NCBI GenBank assembly: GCA_963791635.1
Contig: CAWBTC010000014.1
Span: 78,585-142,584, forward strand
Length of the DNA stretch: 64,000 bases
DNA from: VFMC01 sp963791635
GTDB taxonomy: Bacteria > Actinomycetota > Acidimicrobiia > Acidimicrobiales > Ilumatobacteraceae
Reading direction: 5' to 3'
A program made the position numbers and the translations under genes. The notes below the pieces were generated by a model that did not search any database, was not told the origin of the DNA, and saw only the letters and a list, made by a program, of their open reading frames with translations. Below, piece by piece: positions 34,641-43,951 of the stretch. Within the stretch, counting starts at the first letter, position 1, and each line of letters begins with the position of its first letter.

Positions 34641-36436
34641 CAGGTGAACTGGAGGCCGGCGAAGTCGCCCCTGTTCCGCCAGGTGTCGAGGTACTGCCAG
34701 TACGCGATCGGTCCGTCGGGGTACCCGCTGCCGTTCAGCCGCTCCTTGCGACCGATCGGGCCACCCTCGTTGTTGTAGTAGCCCGGTGTGCAGTCGGGGT
34801 TGCCGATGAACCCGCGAACGCTGCCCACCATCAACTCCACCCAGGCCGCTTCGGCCTCGGACGTCACCTCTACCTTGTGCGCACCGACCTTCGCAGCGTG
34901 ATCGAGGATGATCGCGATCGTGGTGCCGGCCTCCGTGAGGTTCTGGGTGATGTTCGAGATCAGGTTCGATCCATGGGTCGGACCGACGATGAACAGGTTC
35001 GGGAACCCGTGCACGTGCATGCCGTGCATGCTCTGCATCCCCTCGGACCACTTCTCGGTGAGCGACACCCCATCGCGACCGTGCGTCTCGAAGCCAGATC
35101 GACGAGCGGCAGGAGTACCGACCTCGAACCCTGACGCGTAGATGATCATGTCGAGGTCGTAGTGCACCCCGTTCACCCAGAGCCCGGTGGCGTCGATGCG
35201 CTCGACGCCCTTGCCCTCAGTGTCGACGAGGTGCGTGTTCGAGTTGTTGTACGCCTGCAGGTACTCGTCGTGGAAGCACGGACGCTTGCACAACTGGCGG
35301 AACCACGGCTTCAGTGCGTCGGCCGTCGCCGGGTCGGCGACGATCTCGTCGACGCGAGCGCGGATCTCGGTCATCTTCTCGTCGTCGCTCTCCTCGTACG
35401 CCATCAGCATCGCCTCGGGTCCGAAGGTGGCCCCCTCCCCGAGCATCTGGACCACACGATCACGGATGCGCTTGGAGATGTCGGTCCATCCGTCATGGAC
35501 GAGGTCTTCGTCGGTGAAACCGCCCGTCTGCAGTGTGGCGAAGTTGGTGAGCCACTTCTGCTGCCACCCCTGGCCGAGCGACGCGAACCAGTCCGGGTCG
35601 ATCGGATGGTTGTTGCGGATGTCGATCGACGAGGGCGTGCGCTGGAACACGAAGAGCTCACCCGAGTCGCGCGCCAGCGCCGGGATGCACTGCACCGATG
35701 TCGCGCCGGTGCCGATGATGCCCACGCGCTTGCCGGCAAGATCGGTCATCGGCGCGCCCGACGGATCGCCACCCGTGAGCCCGTAGTCCCACCGGCTGGT
35801 GTGGAAGCAGGCTCCTTGGTACTCCTCGATGCCCGCGATGCCCGGCAGCTTCGGTCGATGCAGAGGACCGGTGCCCATCGTGACGAACTTCGCCCGGATC
35901 GCGTCACCTCGATCGGTGTGGACGATCCACCGTGACGCGCCGTCGTCCCACTCCAGTTCGGTGACCTGGGTGGAGAACAGGGCGTTGTCGTACAGACCGA
36001 AATGAGTGGCGATCCGCCGGGCATGACCGAAGATCTCCGGGGCGTACACGTACTTCATGGTCGGCATGTGGCCGGTCTCTTCGAGCAACGGGAGGTACAC
36101 CATCGCCGCGGTGTCGCACATCGCGCCCGGGTAACGGTTCCAGTACCAGGCGCCGCCCACGTCTCCGCCGCCTTCGATGATCCGCACGTCGTCGATGCCT
36201 GCCTGCTTGAGCCGCGCGCCGGTGGTGAGACCCGAGAACCCGCCACCGATCACCGCCACGGTCACCTCGTCGAACAGTGGTTCACGCTCCACCCGCGGCG
36301 TGTAGGGATCCTCGAGCAGATGGGCGAACCTCCCCGTGGGCTGTAGGTACTGGTCGTTGCCATCGGGCCGGATCCGCTTGTCGCGCTCCTCGCGATACTT
36401 GGCTCGCAGCGCGTCACGATCGATGGTGTCCGTCAT
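34640..36436 (-). CDS. flavin-binding Baeyer-Villiger-type monooxygenase
   Basis: 598-aa class B flavoprotein monooxygenase. FAD site VAVIGGGFSGLTTGARL, NADPH site VGIIGTGATSVQCIPAL, and a BVMO fingerprint-like YQGACFHTSRWDYG between them (first position is Tyr where Phe is usual). It has the long N-terminal extension seen in cyclopentadecanone/steroid-type BVMOs. Likely oxidises a ketone to an ester or lactone using NADPH and O2. No obvious operon partner; a lactone hydrolase candidate is the EstB-type gene at 18479, but that is distant. Confidence 0.9.
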   Translation of the reverse strand: MTDTIDRDALRAKYREERDKRIRPDGNDQYLQPTGRFAHLLEDPYTPRVEREPLFDEVTVAVIGGGFSGLTTGARLKQAGIDDVRIIEGGGDVGGAWYWNRYPGAMCDTAAMVYLPLLEETGHMPTMKYVYAPEIFGHARRIATHFGLYDNALFSTQVTELEWDDGASRWIVHTDRGDAIRAKFVTMGTGPLHRPKLPGIAGIEEYQGACFHTSRWDYGLTGGDPSGAPMTDLAGKRVGIIGTGATSVQCIPALARDSGELFVFQRTPSSIDIRNNHPIDPDWFASLGQGWQQKWLTNFATLQTGGFTDEDLVHDGWTDISKRIRDRVVQMLGEGATFGPEAMLMAYEESDDEKMTEIRARVDEIVADPATADALKPWFRQLCKRPCFHDEYLQAYNNSNTHLVDTEGKGVERIDATGLWVNGVHYDLDMIIYASGFEVGTPAARRSGFETHGRDGVSLTEKWSEGMQSMHGMHVHGFPNLFIVGPTHGSNLISNITQNLTEAGTTIAIILDHAAKVGAHKVEVTSEAEAAWVELMVGSVRGFIGNPDCTPGYYNNEGGPIGRKERLNGSGYPDGPIAYWQYLDTWRNRGDFAGLQFT

Positions 36437-36634
36437 GGGCGGAGCTTATGAGGAAGGCGTCGGTCGTCTTCGGATTCGGGGACCGCCGTCACATCGCTGG
36501 CTGACGTGCATGCCCGACACGATCAGGTGCCGGGCCGGGGGATGCTGCGGGATCCGCCGAGGGCCCGACACAGCGTCCATGTCCTGAGCGGCTCCCGCGC
36601 ACGCCGCGTGATCGCTGGGACCCATCGAACTCGT

Positions 36635-37616
36635 TCATCGAGCTCCCCGTTCCTTCGCGACGTGCCCTCCTTGTGAGTGACGTCGACGGGGTCTCGACTC
36701 GTGCTCGGCAAGAACCAGAGCGGCAGCGCCGACCAGGCCGGCGTCACCGCCGAGTGCCGCACGGCGCAGCTCGAACGAACTCGCGTATCCGAGGCGTGCA
36801 TAGCGTTCGATCGCGCGACGGATCGGAGCGAACAGCACCTCGCCGGCGTTGGCCACGCCACCGCCGATGACGGCAACGTGGATGTCGAGCACGGTCGCCA
36901 TGCCGGCGAGCATGCTGCCGATTCGCGCGGCCGGCACGATCGAACGCGGCGATTGCGATTCGGTCGCCGGTGCCTGCTGCGGCGGCGACGGCAGCCGCGG
37001 TCTGCTCACCGCCGAAGCCGTTCGCCACAGCCCACGCAGCGATCGAACGACCGCCGGCAATGGCCTCCACGCACCCCACTCCCCCGCATGCGCACACCGG
37101 ACCCTCGAGGTCGACGCTGATGTGGCCGAGGTGGCCGGCGTTCCCCGACGGTCCGACGAGCGGCCGGCCCTCGACGATCAGTCCGCCACCCACACCCGTG
37201 GACACCACCATGCCCACCATGTCATCGCAGCCCTGCCCTGCCCCACGCCAGTGCTCACCGATCGCAACGCACACCGCGTCTCCTGCGAGATGCACCTCGT
37301 GGCCGGCCACGAGTCCTTCGAGATGACCCACGATCGGGAACCCACGCCACGCCGGGATGTTCACCGGGCTCACCGTGCCAGCGCCGAGATCGATCGGCCC
37401 AGCCGTGGCCACGCCCACGCCGGCGCATGCCGTGAGATCGACGTGGTCGAGCACCGAGCCGATCGCGGTGGCGACGGCTGCCCACACTTCGTCGGCGCTG
37501 CCGCCGGGGGTGACGACCTGCGCCCGGTGGTGAACGCCTCCGTCGGGTCCCACCGCCGCGGCAGCGATCTTCGAGCCACCGATGTCGACCACGACGGCGA
37601 AGGGTTGGTTCGTCAT
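36635..37616 (-). pseudogene. ROK-family sugar kinase, frame broken near 36928
   Basis: ROK kinase (glucokinase-like). First frame: VVVDIGGSKIAAAAV (phosphate 1), GVATAGPIDL, GVGGGLIVEG, and the zinc-binding CACGGVGCVEAIAGG through AFDRAGR. Second frame: RIGSMLAGMATVLDIHVAVIGGGVANAGEVLF and the final helices. Removing one base in the CCGCGCG stretch joins them to about 326 residues. Both parts are well conserved. It stands alone between the BVMO and the acyl-CoA dehydrogenase. Confidence 0.83.
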
Positions 37617-37754
37617 GTGGGAACCGTAGCGAGCGCCGATGGATCTCCGGTCCTGCCGATCGAGATGCCGTCGCGCAACGTGTGCGACTGCCGTGTGTGA
37701 TGGCCGTGTTCGATGGCTGTGTGCGACGTCACCCGATGCGACAGAGTAGGGAGC

Positions 37755-38900
37755 ATGCAGGATCACTTCGATGTCGAGCACCGCGAGTTCCGTGCCTCGT
37801 TCGCAGCCTTCGTGGCCCATGAGATCGCCCCTCACTACATCGAGTGGGAACAAGCAGGCATCGCCCCTCGCTCGCTGTTCGCAGAGGCCGGCAAGTACGG
37901 CTTCGTGGGGATCGCGGTACCCGAGCAGTTCGGCGGAGGCGGCACCAAGGACTTCCGGTTCAACCAGGTGATCGCCGACGAACTCGCCGCTGCCGGCATC
38001 GGCGGCGCCGGTCTCGGCATCACTCTCCACAACGACATCACCACGCCGTACTTCATCGAGTACTGCAACGACGAGCAGGCAGCCCGTTGGCTTCCCGGCA
38101 TCGCCGCAGGAGAGCTCATCACTGCAATCGCGATGACCGAACCCGGCACGGGTTCCGACCTCGCCGGGATCGCGACGACGGCGGTGCGTGACGGCGACGT
38201 GTACGTGCTGAACGGGTCGAAGACGTTCATCACCAACGGCATCAACAGCGACCTCGTGATCGTCGCGGCGAAGACCGACCCCACACAACGCCACACCGGC
38301 ATGTCGCTGCTCGTGGTGGAGCGAGGGATGGAGGGTTTCGAGCGCGGCCGCAACCTCGACAAGATCGGGATGCACAGCCAGGACACCGCCGAGCTGTTCT
38401 TCAACGACGTGAAGGTGCCGGCGACGAACCTGCTCGGCGAGGAGGGCCAGGCGTTCCGCTACCTCACGGCGAACCTGGCCCAGGAGCGTCTGTCGATCGC
38501 TCTCTCGGGAGCGTCGACTGCGCGTGCGGCCCTCGGTTGGACAGTGGAGTACGTGAAAGAGCGACGTGCGTTCGGCCAGCCGATCAGCTCGTTCCAGAAC
38601 ACCAAGTTCGTGCTCGCCGAGGTGAAGACCGAGGTCGACATCGCCCAGGCATACGTCGACCAGTGCGTGCTCAGGCTCAACGAGGGCGAGCTCACCTCGG
38701 CCGAGGCCGCGCAGGCCAAGTACTGGTGCACCGAGCTGCAGCAACGGGCCATCGACAAGTGCCTGCAGTTGTTCGGCGGCTACGGCTACATGGCCGAGTA
38801 CCCGATCGCCCGCGCCTACGCCGATGCCCGGGTGACCTCCATCTACGGCGGCACCACCGAGGTGATGAAGACGATCATCGCCAAGTCGCTCGGCCTCTGA
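37755..38900 (+). CDS. acyl-CoA dehydrogenase
   Basis: 381-aa FAD acyl-CoA dehydrogenase. Motifs: AIAMTEPGTGSDLAGI (first signature), the FAD-binding WTVEYVKERRAFGQPISSFQ, QLFGGYGYMAEYPIAR, and IYGGTTEVMKTIIAKSLGL at the C-terminus. The latter has YGGT where medium-chain enzymes have catalytic YEGT; in long-chain/isovaleryl types the catalytic base sits elsewhere, so this suggests an LCAD-like enzyme. ATG 37755 is used; the upstream frame reaches 37713 with a weaker start. Confidence 0.92.
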   Translation: MQDHFDVEHREFRASFAAFVAHEIAPHYIEWEQAGIAPRSLFAEAGKYGFVGIAVPEQFGGGGTKDFRFNQVIADELAAAGIGGAGLGITLHNDITTPYFIEYCNDEQAARWLPGIAAGELITAIAMTEPGTGSDLAGIATTAVRDGDVYVLNGSKTFITNGINSDLVIVAAKTDPTQRHTGMSLLVVERGMEGFERGRNLDKIGMHSQDTAELFFNDVKVPATNLLGEEGQAFRYLTANLAQERLSIALSGASTARAALGWTVEYVKERRAFGQPISSFQNTKFVLAEVKTEVDIAQAYVDQCVLRLNEGELTSAEAAQAKYWCTELQQRAIDKCLQLFGGYGYMAEYPIARAYADARVTSIYGGTTEVMKTIIAKSLGL

Positions 38901-39029
38901 TGGGGGGTGACCGGCGAGGCGAGGTCAGCAAGACCCGGTGAGACGCGACCGGTCCGCCGTGTCCGCTTCGTCCCTCCCGTGTCTCCCACGACCCCGTGCG
39001 TCCCTGCCGTGTCGGGAGAGTCCTGCGGG

Positions 39030-39080
39030 CCGTGAAGGCGGCGTGAAGATCGGTCCGATGAGCGTGAAGGAAGCGTGAAG
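39030..39080 (+). promoter_or_regulatory. candidate KdpE operators upstream of the kdp operon
   Basis: Four GTGAAG half-sites at 39032, 39043, 39064 and 39075. Two pairs are each spaced by exactly 11 bp, with 21 bp between pairs, all in one orientation. This is the direct-repeat layout bound by OmpR/PhoB-type regulators. The last half-site is 85 bp before the first ORF of the operon. The rest of the 38901-39165 gap shows no gene. Confidence 0.6.
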
Positions 39081-39165
39081 ACCCCTCCGCTTCCGACCTG
39101 AACGGGCGTACACCTGCTGCTGCGCCGGTGGATCTGCCGGCTCGCGCGACCGAGGAGGAGACGAC

Positions 39166-39330
39166 ATGGCCGATCTGGTGATGATCGCGATGATGGTGGG
39201 ATTCGTGCTGCTGTGCGTGGCCTACGTGCACTGGTGCGACCGGATCATCGCCCACGACCAGGACGACCAGGGGGCCGGCACGTCCCCGGCGACCGCGGTC
39301 GACCCCCAGATCGAGCAGGTGGCGGCATGA
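39166..39330 (+). CDS. small membrane protein before kdpF
   Basis: 54 aa. One N-terminal transmembrane helix (LVMIAMMVGFVLLCVAYVHW) and a short polar, acidic tail. GAGGAG 8-9 nt upstream of the ATG gives strong support. Its stop overlaps the kdpF start (ATGA), so it is the first gene of the kdp operon. Similar small proteins precede kdpF in other actinobacteria, but I know no function; a regulatory subunit of the Kdp pump is possible. Confidence 0.75.
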   Translation: MADLVMIAMMVGFVLLCVAYVHWCDRIIAHDQDDQGAGTSPATAVDPQIEQVAA

Positions 39331-39425
39331 TCGCCGCCGCTGCTGACAACTGGATCGGCCTCGGCCTCGCCGTGGCTGCCGTCATCTACCTCGTCGTCGT
39401 GCTCGCCCACCCGGAGCGATTCTGA
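39327..39425 (+). CDS. kdpF: K+-transporting ATPase subunit KdpF
   Basis: 32-aa single-helix subunit (IGLGLAVAAVIYLVVVLAHP ending in ERF), the usual length and C-terminus of KdpF, which stabilises the KdpABC complex. The start overlaps the upstream small protein (ATGA) and the stop overlaps kdpA (TGATG). Confidence 0.85.
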   Translation: MIAAAADNWIGLGLAVAAVIYLVVVLAHPERF

Positions 39426-41155
39426 TGTCGTGGCAGGATGCGGCCGAGATCATGGTGCTGGTGATGCTGCTCGTCATCACCGTGCCGCCGCTCGGCAAAT
39501 ACATCGCAGCGGTGTACGGGAGTCGGTCCGACGGGTCTGCGCCCGGTGACCGGATCTTCGCGCCAGCAGAACGAGCGATCTACCGGCTGTGCCGGATCGA
39601 TGCACGCCGCGAGCAGCGGTGGAACGTGTACGCGATGTCGCTGTTGGCCTTCTCCCTCGTGTCGATGGTCGGGCTCTACGTCATGCTCCGCGTCCAGGGC
39701 TCGCTCCCGTTCAACCCCACCGACCGCGCGTCAGTCGGGGCAACCGGGGCGTTCAACACCGCGGTGAGCTTCGTCACGAACACCAACTGGCAGTGGTACT
39801 CGGGTGAGGTCGCGATGAGCCACTTCACCCAGATGGTCGGCCTGGCCGTGCAGAACTTCGTCTCCGCTGGAGTGGGTTTCGCCGTGATCGTCGCGATCAT
39901 CCGTGGTATCACCCGCACCAAGCACAGCAGCCGAACGCTGGGGAACTTCTGGGTCGATCTCGTACGCGGAACACTGCGGATCCTGCTGCCGCTGTCGTTC
40001 ATCTTCGCCCTCGTGCTCGTCTCCCAGGGCGTTGTGCAGAACCTGAGCGGCGGCACCACGGCAACGGTCGTCGATGCCACCTCTGATGTGACCGAGCAGG
40101 CACTGCCCGGTGGCCCGGTGGCATCACAGATCGCGATCAAGGACATCGGCACAAACGGCGGCGGCTTCTACAACGCGAACTCGGCGCATCCGTTCGAGAA
40201 CCCGAACGGCTTCACCAACATCGTCGAGATCTGGTCGCTGGTGGTGATCCCGTTCGCCCTCGTGGTCGCGTTCGGACGGCTCATCGGCGACCGCCGCCAG
40301 TCGCGCCTGCTCGGTGCGGTGATGGTGGGATTCCTGGTCGTGATGAGTGCGCTCTCGATCTTTGCCGAGAGCAACGGCAACCCGAAACTGACTGCGCTCG
40401 GAGTCGATCAGTCGATCTCGACCGAGCAGTCGGGCGGCAACATGGAAGGCAAGGAGCTCCGATTCGGAACGGCCGCCTGCGGACTGTACGCGGGCGCCAC
40501 GACGGGTACCTCGAACGGCTCGGTGAACTGCATGCACGACTCGTTCACCCCGATCGGCGGGCTCGTGCCGATGGTGCACATGATGTTCGGCGAGATCTCT
40601 CCCGGTGGCATCGGCGTCGGGCTCATGGGCCTGCTGATCAATGCGCTCCTCGCGGTGTTCATCGCCGGTCTGATGGTCGGGCGCACTCCCGAGTATCTGG
40701 GCAAGAAGATCCAGGCAGCGGAGATGAAGATGGTCACCCTCTACATCCTGGCGATGCCGATCGCCCTGCTCGGATTCGCCGCCGCGTCGGTTGTGATCGG
40801 GTCAGCGGCGACGTTCCAGTCCGGACCGCACGGGCTCTCCGAAGTGCTCTACAACTTCGCCTCCGCTGCCAACAACAACGGGTCCGCGTTCGCCTACCAG
40901 GGCACGGGCACCCAGTGGTACACGGTCACCCAGGGTCTTGCGATGCTCGTCGGGCGGTTCTTCCTGATCATCCCGGCGCTCGGGATCGCCGGCGCCCTCG
41001 CCGGCAAACCGACGGTGCCCACGACCAGCGGCACGATGCCGACGCACACCCCGCTGTTCGGCGTGTTGATCGGCGGTGTGGTGCTGATCGTCACCGGACT
41101 CACGTTCTTCCCGGCCCTGGCCCTCGGCCCGATCCTCGAGCACCTCTCGCTGTGA
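39425..41155 (+). CDS. kdpA: K+-transporting ATPase subunit KdpA
   Basis: 576-aa channel-like K+-binding subunit of the KdpFABC P-type pump. The selectivity loops are visible in SFVTNTNWQWYSGE, KDIGTNGGGFYNANSAHPFENP and EISPGGIGVGLMGL. About ten helices. The 70-nt gap to kdpB is the largest within the structural genes. Confidence 0.96.
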   Translation: MSWQDAAEIMVLVMLLVITVPPLGKYIAAVYGSRSDGSAPGDRIFAPAERAIYRLCRIDARREQRWNVYAMSLLAFSLVSMVGLYVMLRVQGSLPFNPTDRASVGATGAFNTAVSFVTNTNWQWYSGEVAMSHFTQMVGLAVQNFVSAGVGFAVIVAIIRGITRTKHSSRTLGNFWVDLVRGTLRILLPLSFIFALVLVSQGVVQNLSGGTTATVVDATSDVTEQALPGGPVASQIAIKDIGTNGGGFYNANSAHPFENPNGFTNIVEIWSLVVIPFALVVAFGRLIGDRRQSRLLGAVMVGFLVVMSALSIFAESNGNPKLTALGVDQSISTEQSGGNMEGKELRFGTAACGLYAGATTGTSNGSVNCMHDSFTPIGGLVPMVHMMFGEISPGGIGVGLMGLLINALLAVFIAGLMVGRTPEYLGKKIQAAEMKMVTLYILAMPIALLGFAAASVVIGSAATFQSGPHGLSEVLYNFASAANNNGSAFAYQGTGTQWYTVTQGLAMLVGRFFLIIPALGIAGALAGKPTVPTTSGTMPTHTPLFGVLIGGVVLIVTGLTFFPALALGPILEHLSL

Positions 41156-41225
41156 ACGCATCCTGCTGCGCGACACACGGCGCTTCGTCACCTCACTCCT
41201 CGATGCCTCTGTCCGAAGGACGGTC

Positions 41226-43349
41226 ATGAACACCTCACTCCTCGATCCCGAACCCGAGATGCCGTCGCCGACGGAGCGACCGCCCAAGGTGCGGACGAAA
41301 CCGTCTGCGTCGCAGTCGATCTTCGACCCGACCATCGTGCGATCGGCGATCATCGACTCGTTCCGCAAGCTCGATCCGAGAGCCCTCGCCAAGAACCCAG
41401 TGATGCTGATCGTGGAGGTGGGCGCGATCCTCACCACGATCCTGTTCCTCCGCGACCTCGGCAGCTCGACCGGGCAGGAGAACGCCTTCGGCGCGCTCGT
41501 GTCTGTGTTCTTGTGGTTCACGGTCCTGTTCGCCAACCTCGCCGAGGCGATGGCCGAGGGACGCGGCAAAGCGCAGGCAGCCACCCTCCGGGCCACCCGC
41601 GCCGACACCGTGGCCACCGTGGTGCAGGCGGATGGCACGTCGACGCAGCGGTCTTCGGCCGATCTCCAGATCGGCGACCGCTGCGTGGTGGCGGCCGGTG
41701 AGGTGATCCCCGGAGACGGCGACGTGGTCGAGGGCATCGCCACCGTCGACGAGTCGGCGATCACAGGCGAATCGGCGCCGGTGATCCGCGAGAGCGGCGG
41801 TGACCGTTCAGCGGTCACGGGCGGCACCCGGGTGCTGAGCGACCGGATCGTCGTGCAGATCAGCGCGAAGCCCGGCGAGACGTTCCTCGACCGGATGATC
41901 GCGCTCGTGGAGGGCGCAGATCGGCAGAAGACCCCGAACGAGATCGCGCTGTCGATCCTGCTCGCAGGGCTGACGATCGTGTTCCTCCTGGCCGTCGTGA
42001 CCCTGCAACCGTTCGCCATCTACAGCGGCGCCGAGCAGTCGATCATCGTGCTCGTCGCGCTGTTGGTGTGTCTGATCCCCACCACGATCGGCGGGTTGCT
42101 GTCCGCGATCGGCATCGCCGGGATGGACCGGCTCGTGCAGCGAAACGTGCTTGCCATGTCTGGCCGAGCTGTCGAAGCCGCCGGCGACGTCACGACGCTG
42201 CTGCTCGACAAGACCGGCACCATCACGTTCGGCTCGCGTCAGGCCGCCGAGTTCATCCCGGTGCACGATTCCACCGAGACCGAGGTGGCCGAAGGCGCTC
42301 TCGTGTCATCGCTCGCCGACGAGACGCCAGAGGGCCGCTCGATCGTCGAGTTGGCCACCGGCCGCCACGGCCTCGTCGCTCCCGACGCAAGGGGCGCGGT
42401 CCTCGTGCCCTTCACCGCCCAGACGCGCATGTCGGGAATGGACCTCGCCGATGGCCGTGTCGTTCGCAAGGGTGCAGCCGATTCGGTTCGGCGGTTCATG
42501 CAGGAAGAAGGCGGCGTGGTGCCGCTCGAGCTCGGTCCGATCGTGGAGCAGGTCTCGCGAGATGGTGCCACCCCGCTCGTGGTGATCGACCGCCGTGCGG
42601 GTCAGCAGTGGCGGGTGCTCGGCGTCATCCGGCTGAAGGACACCGTGAAGCCGGGCATGCGCGAACGCTTCGACGAGCTGCGGGCGATGGGCATCCGGAC
42701 GGTGATGATCACCGGCGACAACCCGCTGACCGCAGCGGCGATCGCCGCCGAAGCGGGCGTGGACGACTTCCTCGCCGAGGCCACGCCCGAGGACAAGATG
42801 GCCCTGATCAAGCGAGAGCAGGCGGGCGGCAACCTCGTGGCGATGACCGGCGATGGCACCAACGACGCCCCAGCCCTCGCCCAGGCCGACGTCGGCGTGG
42901 CGATGAACACAGGTACCCAGGCCGCCAAGGAAGCCGGGAACATGGTCGACCTCGACAGCAACCCCACGAAGCTGATCGAGATCGTCGAGGTGGGCAAGCA
43001 GCTGCTGATGACGCGTGGTGCGCTCACCACCTTCTCGATCGCCAACGACATCGCCAAGTACTTCGCGATCATCCCCGCGATGTTCTCGGGCGTGCTGCCG
43101 GCACTCGACCAGTTGAACGTCATGGATCTGCACAGCCCTCGTTCCGCGATCTTGTCGGCCGTGATCTTCAACGCACTCGTGATCATCGGCCTCGTCCCAC
43201 TCGCCCTGCGAGGGGTGCGGTTCCGGGCGGAGGCGGCTTCGGCCGTGCTGCGCCGCAACCTGCTCGTCTACGGCCTCGGCGGCGTGCTCGTGCCGTTCGT
43301 CGGAATCAAGCTCATCGACCTCGTCGTCGCTGCATTGGGAGTGAACTGA
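41226..43349 (+). CDS. kdpB: K+-transporting ATPase subunit KdpB
   Basis: 707-aa catalytic P-type ATPase subunit. Actuator loop ESAITGESAPVI, phosphorylation motif LLLDKTGTITFG with the Asp, nucleotide-binding region FTAQTRMSGMDL, and hinge MTGDGTNDAPALAQADVGVAM. The IPTTIGGLLSAIG helix carries the usual Kdp metal-site residues. An SD (AAGGA) precedes the ATG. It has an N-terminal polar extension of about 35 residues. Confidence 0.97.
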   Translation: MNTSLLDPEPEMPSPTERPPKVRTKPSASQSIFDPTIVRSAIIDSFRKLDPRALAKNPVMLIVEVGAILTTILFLRDLGSSTGQENAFGALVSVFLWFTVLFANLAEAMAEGRGKAQAATLRATRADTVATVVQADGTSTQRSSADLQIGDRCVVAAGEVIPGDGDVVEGIATVDESAITGESAPVIRESGGDRSAVTGGTRVLSDRIVVQISAKPGETFLDRMIALVEGADRQKTPNEIALSILLAGLTIVFLLAVVTLQPFAIYSGAEQSIIVLVALLVCLIPTTIGGLLSAIGIAGMDRLVQRNVLAMSGRAVEAAGDVTTLLLDKTGTITFGSRQAAEFIPVHDSTETEVAEGALVSSLADETPEGRSIVELATGRHGLVAPDARGAVLVPFTAQTRMSGMDLADGRVVRKGAADSVRRFMQEEGGVVPLELGPIVEQVSRDGATPLVVIDRRAGQQWRVLGVIRLKDTVKPGMRERFDELRAMGIRTVMITGDNPLTAAAIAAEAGVDDFLAEATPEDKMALIKREQAGGNLVAMTGDGTNDAPALAQADVGVAMNTGTQAAKEAGNMVDLDSNPTKLIEIVEVGKQLLMTRGALTTFSIANDIAKYFAIIPAMFSGVLPALDQLNVMDLHSPRSAILSAVIFNALVIIGLVPLALRGVRFRAEAASAVLRRNLLVYGLGGVLVPFVGIKLIDLVVAALGVN

Positions 43350-43350
43350 C

Positions 43351-43941
43351 ATGCGTGCCTTCATCCGCCAACTGGCGCCCGCCGCCCTGATCCTCGTGGT
43401 GTTCACGGTGCTGTTGGGCTTCGTGTACCCCCTCGTCACCACAGGGGTGGCTCAGGTCGCGTTCGGTGATCGGGCCGACGGCAGCCTCGTCGAACGCGGT
43501 GGCAAGGTCGTCGGCAGCGAGCTGATCGGACAGACGTTCACATCGCCCGAGTACTTCATCCCGCGCCCGTCGGCGGCCGGTGCCGGTTATGACGCAGCCG
43601 CCAGTTCCGGCTCGAACCTCGGACCGCTCAGCCCCGATCTCCTCACCGCGGTCGAGGAGCGGGTGACGACGTATCGCGAACTCAACGGACTCGACGAGCA
43701 GGTGCAGGTCCCGGTCGACGCCGTCACCGCCTCGGGCTCGGGTCTCGATCCGCACATCTCGATCGCCAACGCGCGCCTCCAGGCCCCGCGAGTCGCCGAG
43801 GCCAGGGGGCTCAGCCTTCAGCAGGTGCTCGACCTGGTGGAGGCGAACACCGATGCACGGTTGCTGGTGGTGCTCGGGGAACCCGGTGTCAACGTGCTGC
43901 TCGTCAACCTCGCGTTGGACGACCTCGCCGTGGGCGGGTGA
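43351..43941 (+). CDS. kdpC: K+-transporting ATPase subunit KdpC
   Basis: 196-aa periplasm-facing subunit with one N-terminal helix (PAALILVVFTVLLGFVYPL), then GQTFTSPEYFIPRPSAAG and DPHISIANARLQAPRVA, all conserved in KdpC. It begins one base after the kdpB stop. kdpD begins 10 nt downstream. Confidence 0.95.
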   Translation: MRAFIRQLAPAALILVVFTVLLGFVYPLVTTGVAQVAFGDRADGSLVERGGKVVGSELIGQTFTSPEYFIPRPSAAGAGYDAAASSGSNLGPLSPDLLTAVEERVTTYRELNGLDEQVQVPVDAVTASGSGLDPHISIANARLQAPRVAEARGLSLQQVLDLVEANTDARLLVVLGEPGVNVLLVNLALDDLAVGG

Positions 43942-43951
43942 GACTCCCGCC

